NCBI GenBank assembly: GCA_047921075.1 | Contig: JBLRWS010000032.1 | Location: forward strand, 1-29,661 | Source: JBLRWS01 sp047921075 | GTDB lineage: Bacteria > Bacteroidota > Rhodothermia > Balneolales > Balneolaceae | Reading direction: 5' to 3' | DNA: 29,661 bases | Position numbers and translations under genes: made by a program | Notes under the pieces: model-generated | Seen by the model: only the letters and a program-made list of their open reading frames with translations | What the model was told of the DNA's origin: nothing | Databases searched by the model: none | In this document: positions 23,689 through 29,661 of the stretch, in pieces | Layout of the letters: every line of letters starts with the position of its first letter | How positions within the stretch are numbered: position 1 is the stretch's first letter

Positions 23689-25181
23689 AGTGCACCCTGA
23701 GTGTCCGATGGGTTGGTAACCGTTTCGACGTGTATCAGCCAGGGCGCACCCGCAGAGCGGATACCTTGCACACCGGGATGGTGGAGCGACAAAATGGGGG
23801 CATGGAAGCGCAGCCAGTAGTCGGAGCGGTGGCTTGTCAACGAGTGATGGAATGAATCGGTGCCGCGGTGCAGGATACTGGTGCGGTTAATCGGTGCACG
23901 CGTATCTACCAGGCGGAGAGCAGATTCAGGCAACAGGTGCCGGTTTTGAATGGCGGTTAGCAGCACACGGGTTGCGTGCGTGGTGGTAAACGGTGCGTAG
24001 TATACTGAGTCGGGGTTTGCGGCTGACCCATTTTGCGGGCTGGGAAGTGAGATTTCGGCTCGTCCACGCATGTTGAAGGTTTCGGCCGAAAGGTCTTGCA
24101 GCAGTACGCTCAGCGCTTCAAGGTTTGCTTCAGCCGCAGGGTTGGTTGCGAATAGCAGTACGCGATACTGCCCGGGGTGCCGCATCAGTTCGTACGTCCC
24201 CTCGTAGCTCGGATTCAGGGTAAGCTGCTCCGATGCAATCAACTGTGCCGTTTCCGGACCCAGTTCGGGGATCCAGTCAATTTCATTTCTGGCAAACCGC
24301 TGGAAAAGATCACTCTCCCGCTCGTAGTGGACCAGGTTCAGCCGGTTTATAGTGGGCTGGGTCAACCGGTTTGGCGCGTTTCGTGTAGGATCTTTTGCCA
24401 GAATGATGGTTCCGCTATCCTCTTTCCGGGTAAAGGTATAAGCGGCGGTACCCACGGGGTGAGTGCGTAGCGGATTCCGCTCGGCGGCCAGCGCCTCCCG
24501 CGGATAAATATAGAGCCAGGGAGAAGCCAGTCGCTTTAAAAACTCAGAATCCTCTTCAACCAGCGTAATTTCGAGCGTATTGGCATTGACTGCCCGGATG
24601 CCGGGAACTCCGGTATAGGCACGGCTCTGGGGATCATAAATGGTTCGTTGCTCCTGGTAGAATCCCTCAAAACCGACCACATTCATGAGCAGATGAGCGG
24701 CATGAGGTGGCACATCGAGGCGGGCGGTGCGCTCGAAGGCCCATTTCACGTCGGCTGCGGTTACCCGGCGCCCGAGTCCGGTAGTAAACACCGGGCTGTC
24801 GTGAAAAAACAGATTGTCACGAAGGGTAAAGGTGTAGGTTCGCCCATCACCCGACACGGAAACACTCTCTGCGATGGCCGGTTTGGGTTCACCCCGGTTG
24901 TCGAGTGTGTAGAGGCCGTCGTAGATTAGTGAGAGTACCCGCATGGTACTCAGGTTTTCGGCAAACAGGGGGTCGAAGTTGGTGACGGGATCAACCAACC
25001 CGATGGTTAGTTGCTGAAAACCGTTATCGTCCGCTGTCGTCTCTTCAGGGGCAGATTCACCGGAGTCATTTGCCGCCCGTGGGCCTTGTTCCACAACAGT
25101 AACCGTGCTGCCAGAGCCGCAAGCCGATAGCAGAAGAATCGAAAAAACGAGTGCGAAAAAAGTATAGGTGGTGCGTATCAT
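23685..25181 (-). CDS. Family 5 extracellular solute-binding lipoprotein (peptide-binding type), no permease nearby
   Basis: Residues 1-20 are a lipoprotein signal with lipobox LLSAC and Cys21, followed by a Gly/Ser/Glu-rich linker to about 55. The core then matches SBP_bac_5 (DppA/OppA type): LTIGLVDPVTNFDPLFAENL, the segment SVSGDGRTYTFTLRDNLFFHDS, and VTAADVKWAFER with the conserved strand that follows. After about residue 360 the match fades. The usual second-lobe tryptophan and Asp motifs are not evident, so the C-terminal lobe is divergent. The gene starts 1 base after ddl and overlaps nadK by four bases. No ABC permease or ATPase is encoded nearby, so it must work with distant transport genes or not as a transporter at all. 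Confidence 0.85.
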   Translation of the reverse strand: MIRTTYTFFALVFSILLLSACGSGSTVTVVEQGPRAANDSGESAPEETTADDNGFQQLTIGLVDPVTNFDPLFAENLSTMRVLSLIYDGLYTLDNRGEPKPAIAESVSVSGDGRTYTFTLRDNLFFHDSPVFTTGLGRRVTAADVKWAFERTARLDVPPHAAHLLMNVVGFEGFYQEQRTIYDPQSRAYTGVPGIRAVNANTLEITLVEEDSEFLKRLASPWLYIYPREALAAERNPLRTHPVGTAAYTFTRKEDSGTIILAKDPTRNAPNRLTQPTINRLNLVHYERESDLFQRFARNEIDWIPELGPETAQLIASEQLTLNPSYEGTYELMRHPGQYRVLLFATNPAAEANLEALSVLLQDLSAETFNMRGRAEISLPSPQNGSAANPDSVYYAPFTTTHATRVLLTAIQNRHLLPESALRLVDTRAPINRTSILHRGTDSFHHSLTSHRSDYWLRFHAPILSLHHPGVQGIRSAGAPWLIHVETVTNPSDTQGAL

Positions 25182-25182
25182 G

Positions 25183-26361
25183 CTATTTTTTTAATCCTTT
25201 TAACCCTTTAACGGCCTTCTGGCTCAATAAGTTTGTTTCATAGATTTGGGTCCGGCCGCTTTTCTGCTGATGGAGTTCTACAGCGTCGGTAATCAGCCGC
25301 TGCAAAAGATCCTGGAACGATACATTCGATTCTTTCCATAAATAAAATGAAAAGGAGCCGGGAATGGTATTGATTTCGTTAAAATAGTACTCATTTGTTA
25401 CAGCGTGCACCAAAAAATCGAGCCGCGCTACCCCGGATGCCCCAAATAGGGTAAAAATTTCTTTCGAGGTGTTCTGAATGGCTGCTGAGAGATCGGCGGG
25501 AATATCGGCGGGAATTTCCCGGCTTGCCGACGCCATTCCCTTGGCGGGTTCATCTCCCTGATACTTATCCTGAAAACTGAGCAACTCTTCTTTTCCGAGT
25601 GGCCGCTCGCATACGCTGGCCTCACACGAATCGGGGGTGCCCAGTACGGAGCAGTTGATCTCTTTAAGGGGCGAAACCAACGTTTCGGCCATAATGTGGC
25701 TGTCGTATCGGAACGCCTGTTCCGTAGCTGCTGCGAAGGCGTCCGCATCGTCCGCTCTTTCAACCCCGATACTACTGCCCAGCGATACCGGTTTTACAAT
25801 GACGGGATAGCCAAGAGACTCCACGCTGTGCAGAATGGAATCACGGTCGGCCACCCACTGCTGTTCGGTGAAGTCTACATCGGCTACAACGGGTATTCCG
25901 GCATTCCGGCACAAGTTCTTTGCTGTTAGTTTATCCATCCCGATGGAGGAAGCTAACACGCCACTGCCGGTACACGGTATGTGATAAAATTCGCACAACC
26001 CCTGAAAGGCTCCGTTCTCACCCGATGCACCGTGCATGGCGTTTACCACAGCGTATACGGACACGGGCTCGGAGGATGAAAACCACCCTTTCTGCTCTTG
26101 TACGAGCAGCGCCTGACCGGCGTCGGATTGCTGAATATGGCAGCGCACGGCGTTGCGCTTCAACGAGTCGAGGTTTTCGTAGTTCTGCAAGTTTCGCAGC
26201 GTCTCTCCGGTATACCAAATTCCGGTTTTTGAAATGTAGACCGGCACCGTTTGGTAGGGAGAGTCGCGTAATGCGGAAAGCGCCTGAATACCGGTAAGCA
26301 CCGATACTTCATGCTCGGGTGATGCGCCTCCAAATACAATAAGAACGGTTGAGTTATTCAT
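25183..26361 (-). CDS. ddl: D-alanine--D-alanine ligase
   Basis: This ATP-grasp enzyme joins two D-Ala for peptidoglycan synthesis. Motifs are FGGASPEHEVS at the start, HGASGENGAFQG, GMDKLTAK, the ATP-binding VIVKPVSLGSSIGV, and ARLDFLV followed by EINTIPGSFSF (from residue 329), which holds metal-binding Glu and Asn and the substrate loop. At 392 residues it is longer than E. coli DdlB because of additions between the N-terminal and ATP-grasp domains and a basic tail. The gene is first in the operon with the solute-binding protein, nadK and mdh, and is divergent from the response regulator gene across 151 bases. Confidence 0.95.
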   Translation of the reverse strand: MNNSTVLIVFGGASPEHEVSVLTGIQALSALRDSPYQTVPVYISKTGIWYTGETLRNLQNYENLDSLKRNAVRCHIQQSDAGQALLVQEQKGWFSSSEPVSVYAVVNAMHGASGENGAFQGLCEFYHIPCTGSGVLASSIGMDKLTAKNLCRNAGIPVVADVDFTEQQWVADRDSILHSVESLGYPVIVKPVSLGSSIGVERADDADAFAAATEQAFRYDSHIMAETLVSPLKEINCSVLGTPDSCEASVCERPLGKEELLSFQDKYQGDEPAKGMASASREIPADIPADLSAAIQNTSKEIFTLFGASGVARLDFLVHAVTNEYYFNEINTIPGSFSFYLWKESNVSFQDLLQRLITDAVELHQQKSGRTQIYETNLLSQKAVKGLKGLKK

Positions 26362-26512
26362 ATAAACTAAGAGCTGTAATGAACTACAATAATACGAAGA
26401 TGATTCAGAAAAGAGTAGGTGTACATAACAGGCCCGTGCAACTGGCCGGTACGTTGGGTTATAATAGTAGAACCTTTTTCATCAATGAAGGGGAATTTTT
26501 TTACATTCAGGC

Positions 26513-26893
26513 ATGCAGACAAAACAAAACATTCTGGTTGTAGAAGACGAAGAGATGACGGCCCGGCTTATTGTGTACCGCCTTCGTGGGCTGGGGCATA
26601 CCGTTACACACGTTACAGATGGGGTAAAAGGGCTGCAGGCAATAAAAGAAATAAAACCGGATTTGGTGGTGCTGGACGTGATGCTGCCGGGTATATCGGG
26701 CTTCGAAATTCTGCAAGAGCTGCTCGACGATGCCGATTTTGACCAGTCTGCCACCAAGGTGATGATGCTGACCAGCAAGGGCCGCTCGGAGGATATGTCG
26801 CGCGGATTTAATCTTGGGGCTATGGAATACGTGTCCAAACCGTTTAAGATGGACGAATTTATTCTACGCCTGAATCGGGTACTTCAGCAATGA
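26513..26893 (+). CDS. Single-domain response regulator (CheY-like receiver)
   Basis: The 126 residues form one receiver domain and nothing else. Acidic pocket Glu11-Asp12, phosphoacceptor Asp55 in VVLDVMLPG, Thr87 in MLTSKGR and Lys109 in VSKPF are all present. There is no DNA-binding or enzymatic output, so it must act by protein contact. Its TGA overlaps the ATG of the HEAT-like gene (ATGA), which makes that protein the most likely target. The cognate histidine kinase is not in the window. Upstream, divergent from ddl, 151 bases include TATAAT at about 26462, but no clear Bacteroidota promoter. Confidence 0.92.
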   Translation: MQTKQNILVVEDEEMTARLIVYRLRGLGHTVTHVTDGVKGLQAIKEIKPDLVVLDVMLPGISGFEILQELLDDADFDQSATKVMMLTSKGRSEDMSRGFNLGAMEYVSKPFKMDEFILRLNRVLQQ

Positions 26894-28008
26894 GTTTGAT
26901 CGAGTTTTTTGACGATCACGCTCTTGCTATTGTGCAGGTGGCCGTGGTTGTTCTTGCGGCCGTAGCAATGCTTGTGTTTCTCAGTTCGTTGGGGAGCCGC
27001 TGGAGGCTAAACCGTTACCACAAAACAAAAAAAGAGATCCGTGAGAGACTCTCCGGCTATGTAATGGCCTACACTGTGGGAGATGCGGAACTGGAAACCG
27101 TAGCCGGGCACTGCTCGTCGCCCAGAGAGTACGCTACGCTGCTGCAAATCGTAAACGAACTGGCAAAAAACGTGGAGGGCCCTGAGTGGGAGCGATTGCA
27201 GCGCCTGCTGATGCTTAAGCCAATTCGAGACTATTTTTTTGATAAGTATCAATCCAGAAGCGCACTCGATAAGGCAAGCGCCTGCCTCTACTTTTCGCGG
27301 CTTCCCGTTATTAAAAAAACGATTCTTCCTTCGCTGATCAAACATACCTCAAGCGGCAACCCGATGCTCTGCTATGCATCAACACTGGCACTGTGTGTGC
27401 ATGGCAATATCGATCAAAAAGAAAAAGGGATTCGGAATGCGTTAATGGTCACGTCTCTCTCTAATCAGGCTCTGAGCGATATTTTTGTTGAGATGCAGCG
27501 GATGGCCGAGGATGGCAGGGCCGAAGGAGAAATGTTGATGGCGTTTATCGACTCAGACGAGATACCGGACCATCGCAAAGGGCAATTGATTCGCCTGCTC
27601 GGTGAGCTGGGATATGTAGAAGCCGTCCGCTTTTTACTGGAACGCTACCAAAAAGTAGACGTAAGTCTGGGCACGCAGGGCAAGGTGGCCGCACTGATCG
27701 ACACATTGTCCGATTTTGGAGAGGAATCGATTACCGATCGTATTCACCGGGAGTTTTGCCAAAGCGACCATCAACAAATTCGAGAAGCGGCAGCCAAAGC
27801 GCTGGGCAAATTGCTAAAGACGGAGAGTATACCCATCCTGAAATGGATGCTGTACGATGCCGATTTTTATGTGCGATTTCATGCCGCACGGTCACTCCGC
27901 GGCTTCCCCGACAGTACCCTTGAATGCATGAAGCCGGCTGAAATGCCGGAAGCTGAATGGGATGAGCTGATGGGCGAAATTGCTTTTTTAGATGGCCGGG
28001 AGGCGTGA
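26890..28008 (+). CDS. Membrane-anchored HEAT-repeat-like protein
   Basis: One membrane helix lies at about 12-33, then basic residues (RWRLNRYHKTKKE) suggest the rest is cytoplasmic. The remaining 330 residues are almost all helical, with repeating helix pairs of the HEAT/armadillo type. The clearest units are near residues 260-345, with the pattern REAAAKALGKLL and then VRFHAARSLRGF. No catalytic motif is visible. The gene overlaps the receiver gene by four bases and the glycosyltransferase gene by one base, so the three are probably produced together. I infer a scaffold that links the phosphorylated receiver to the membrane glycosyltransferase, without direct evidence. Confidence 0.8.
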   Translation: MSLIEFFDDHALAIVQVAVVVLAAVAMLVFLSSLGSRWRLNRYHKTKKEIRERLSGYVMAYTVGDAELETVAGHCSSPREYATLLQIVNELAKNVEGPEWERLQRLLMLKPIRDYFFDKYQSRSALDKASACLYFSRLPVIKKTILPSLIKHTSSGNPMLCYASTLALCVHGNIDQKEKGIRNALMVTSLSNQALSDIFVEMQRMAEDGRAEGEMLMAFIDSDEIPDHRKGQLIRLLGELGYVEAVRFLLERYQKVDVSLGTQGKVAALIDTLSDFGEESITDRIHREFCQSDHQQIREAAAKALGKLLKTESIPILKWMLYDADFYVRFHAARSLRGFPDSTLECMKPAEMPEAEWDELMGEIAFLDGREA

Positions 28009-29414
28009 TGGATGCTCTGTTTCAGGTGCTTCTTGTTGCTAATTTTCTCTTCTTTGCCTACTTCGTTCTCGTTAATTCGAGTTACATCTTCCTGCTGATT
28101 TTCTCCTATATCCAAACACGCCGCTCGCGGAAAGAGAGTAAAATTTTTCGATTGAGTGGCCTTTTCGATTCACGCTTGTACAAGTCGATCAGTATTCTTG
28201 CCCCGGCTTATAACGAGGAGGAGTCGGTGGTGCAGTCAACCCGTGCGCTGCTCAATCTCGAGTTTGCCGACTACGAGATTATCATCGTCAATGACGGCAG
28301 CAAGGATGAAACACTGCAGCGGATGATCGATCATTTTAAACTTCGAAAGATCGACCGGCATATCTCCACCGAACTCGACTGCAAACCGATTAAAGCGGTG
28401 TACGGCAGCCGGCACTACCCCAATCTGGTGGTGGTTGATAAAGAGAACGGACGAAAGGCCGATGCGCTCAATGCCGGTATCAACGCGTCCCGAAAAGATT
28501 TGATTTGCGCGGTGGACTCGGATACACTCCTCGAACCAACCGTGCTACAGCAGATGCTGATGGCGTTTGTTGCAGATCCTACCACGGTTGCGGTAGGCGG
28601 GGTGGTACGGGTGGCCAACGGTTGTGAGTTTGAACTCGGTGAGGTAAAGTCGGTACGGACACCCAGCACGTTTGTAGCCAAAATACAGGCCGTGGAGTAT
28701 TTGAGGTCGTTTCTGTTTGGGCGTACCGGCTGGGACTATTTCGATAGCCTGCTCATTATTTCGGGCGCATTTGGTGTTTTTGACAAGAAATCAGTGGTAG
28801 ATGTGGGCGGTTATCTGCACGATACCGTCGGGGAGGATATGGAGCTGGTGGTGCGGCTGCATCGCCACTACCGGGATAGGGATGAACCGTACAGAATCCG
28901 TTTTTTGCCGGAGCCGGTTTGCTGGACCGAGGTGCCCGAATCGTGGACGGTGCTCGGCCGGCAACGAAACCGCTGGCAGCGCGGCCTGGCTGATTCGTTA
29001 TGGCGCCATCGTAAAATGTTTTTGAATCCGAAGTATGGACGCTTGGGCTTCTTTGCGATGCCGTTCTTTGTTTTTATAGAGCTGCTTTCGCCCGTGATAG
29101 AGCTTCTTGGGTATCTGCTGTTGATTGTATCGCTGGCCATTGGCGCTATCAACTATACCTTTGCACTGCTGTTTCTTACAGCGGCGGTACTTTTGGGGAT
29201 GATTTTATCGATCCTGGCCATTCTCCTCGAAGAGCTGACGTTCCGCCGCTATGACCGGGTAAAAGATGTGGCCAAACTGATTTTGTACGCCTTTCTGGAA
29301 AATCTGGGCTATCGACAAATTCATGCCTGGTGGCGGTTTCGGGGCCTGATCGATTTTCTGAAAGGAAACAAGAGTTGGGGCGAAATGACCAGATCGGGCA
29401 CATTTAGCCAGTGA
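28008..29414 (+). CDS. Membrane family-2 glycosyltransferase (processive polysaccharide synthase type)
   Basis: From the ATG at 28008 (a GTG at 28005 is also possible) it has 468 residues. A membrane helix lies at about 7-33, the GT-A catalytic domain at about 60-330, and two to three further membrane helices at about 345-420. Catalytic motifs are LAPAYNEEESV, VNDGSKDET (Asp96), AVDSD at 168-172, the acidic base region GEDMEL at 275-280 and QRNRW at 319-323. That set is typical of processive GT2 enzymes such as PgaC/IcaA and hyaluronan or cellulose synthases. The sugar cannot be assigned, and no PgaB, deacetylase or outer-membrane porin gene follows because the next gene is convergent carB. 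Confidence 0.93.
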   Translation: MDALFQVLLVANFLFFAYFVLVNSSYIFLLIFSYIQTRRSRKESKIFRLSGLFDSRLYKSISILAPAYNEEESVVQSTRALLNLEFADYEIIIVNDGSKDETLQRMIDHFKLRKIDRHISTELDCKPIKAVYGSRHYPNLVVVDKENGRKADALNAGINASRKDLICAVDSDTLLEPTVLQQMLMAFVADPTTVAVGGVVRVANGCEFELGEVKSVRTPSTFVAKIQAVEYLRSFLFGRTGWDYFDSLLIISGAFGVFDKKSVVDVGGYLHDTVGEDMELVVRLHRHYRDRDEPYRIRFLPEPVCWTEVPESWTVLGRQRNRWQRGLADSLWRHRKMFLNPKYGRLGFFAMPFFVFIELLSPVIELLGYLLLIVSLAIGAINYTFALLFLTAAVLLGMILSILAILLEELTFRRYDRVKDVAKLILYAFLENLGYRQIHAWWRFRGLIDFLKGNKSWGEMTRSGTFSQ

Positions 29415-29433
29415 GAGGTTTATCTGCGCAACA

Positions 29434-29661
29434 TCACTTACTTAGATACAAGTTTTTAAACTCATACGGCTTTCGGAATCGCTCGTCGTTAAAATCTTCC
29501 ATAAAGTAGATGCTCTCGCCGGTAGATTTCATTTCGGGGCCGAGCTCTTTCTTCACTTCCGGGAATTTATCAAACGGAAATACCGGCTCTTTAATGGCCC
29601 AGCAGGTTAGTTTCGATTCCAGATCAAACTCACTCAATTTGGCCCCCAACATTACTTTTAC
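29434..29661 (-). CDS. carB: Carbamoyl-phosphate synthase large subunit, C-terminal fragment (cut by window edge)
   Basis: The last 75 or so codons of carB are visible and the frame runs out of the window. VKVMLGAKLSEF followed by IKEPVFPFDKFP and LGPEMKSTGES matches the end of the second ATP-grasp unit of CarB. In E. coli the MGS-like allosteric domain of about 130 residues follows STGE. Here the protein stops about 26 residues later, ending NLYLSK. So this CarB lacks the allosteric domain that binds UMP, IMP and ornithine in E. coli. I recall the same short form from Flavobacteria-like lineages. The stop is 19 bases from the stop of the glycosyltransferase gene. Confidence 0.88.
   Translation of the reverse strand, partial: VKVMLGAKLSEFDLESKLTCWAIKEPVFPFDKFPEVKKELGPEMKSTGESIYFMEDFNDERFRKPYEFKNLYLSK

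Noticed and set aside
23685..24100. A frameshift in the C-terminal part of the solute-binding lipoprotein explaining its weak second lobe
   Set aside because: The frame stays open to a stop that overlaps the nadK start in the usual ATGA way, and neighbouring frames show no better match. Divergence is the simpler explanation.
29434..29661. A broken carB pseudogene
   Set aside because: The frame is intact to the window edge and ends cleanly after the conserved STGE motif, so it is cut by the window, not degraded.
1..29661. CRISPR arrays, tRNA or rRNA genes, insertion sequences, prophage or defence modules
   Set aside because: Reading both strands showed no regularly spaced repeats, no cloverleaf or rRNA-like stretches, no transposase, integrase or phage genes and no abrupt composition change.

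Overview
The window looks like chromosomal core sequence from a marine or halophilic member of the Balneolota/Rhodothermota, within the wider Bacteroidota group. This placement is an inference. It rests on A-rich leaders without clear Shine-Dalgarno sites, two promoter-like boxes of the Bacteroidota type (TAnnTTTG), a carbamoyl-phosphate synthase large subunit that stops before the MGS-like domain, adjacent folP and diadenylate cyclase genes, and a MutA/MutB/MeaB set. I see no rRNA, tRNA, CRISPR array, insertion sequence or prophage. Coding density is very high and no gap exceeds 300 bases.

Layout. (1) 71-3424, plus strand: a lipoprotein phosphodiesterase, then a compact run of a seven-iron ferredoxin, dihydropteroate synthase and a CdaA/DacA-type diadenylate cyclase (c-di-AMP). 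(2) 3453-10381, minus strand, read right to left: methylmalonyl-CoA mutase small and large subunits, the MeaB GTPase chaperone, an unrecognised lipoprotein, and a membrane-anchored protein made of 29-residue repeats. (3) 10634-11803, plus: acyl-CoA dehydrogenase with a good promoter and a strong terminator. It lies divergent from mutA, so fatty-acid and propionyl/succinyl-CoA metabolism share one intergenic region. (4) 11983-19247, plus: a three-PAS protein with no output domain, SufE plus cysteine desulfurase, a DsbA-like thiol protein, a gamma-carbonic-anhydrase-like protein, HemW, the tRNA hydroxylase TrhO and a RluA-type pseudouridine synthase. (5) 19198-21577, minus: three pilin-like envelope proteins in tandem, overlapping the pseudouridine synthase tail to tail. 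(6) 21743-26361, minus: D-Ala-D-Ala ligase, an orphan family-5 solute-binding lipoprotein, NAD kinase and malate dehydrogenase, closed by a hairpin terminator. (7) 26513-29414, plus: a single-domain response regulator, a membrane HEAT-like protein and a membrane family-2 glycosyltransferase, with start and stop codons overlapping at both junctions. (8) 29434-29661, minus: the C-terminal end of carB, cut by the window edge.

The best candidates for under-described biology are the response regulator/HEAT/glycosyltransferase operon, the pilin-like trio lacking a recognisable prepilin cleavage site, the LOV-like PAS domain whose photoactive cysteine is replaced by proline, and the 29-residue repeat protein. 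No gene in the window is clearly a new mobile or defence system. Most of it is housekeeping DNA.
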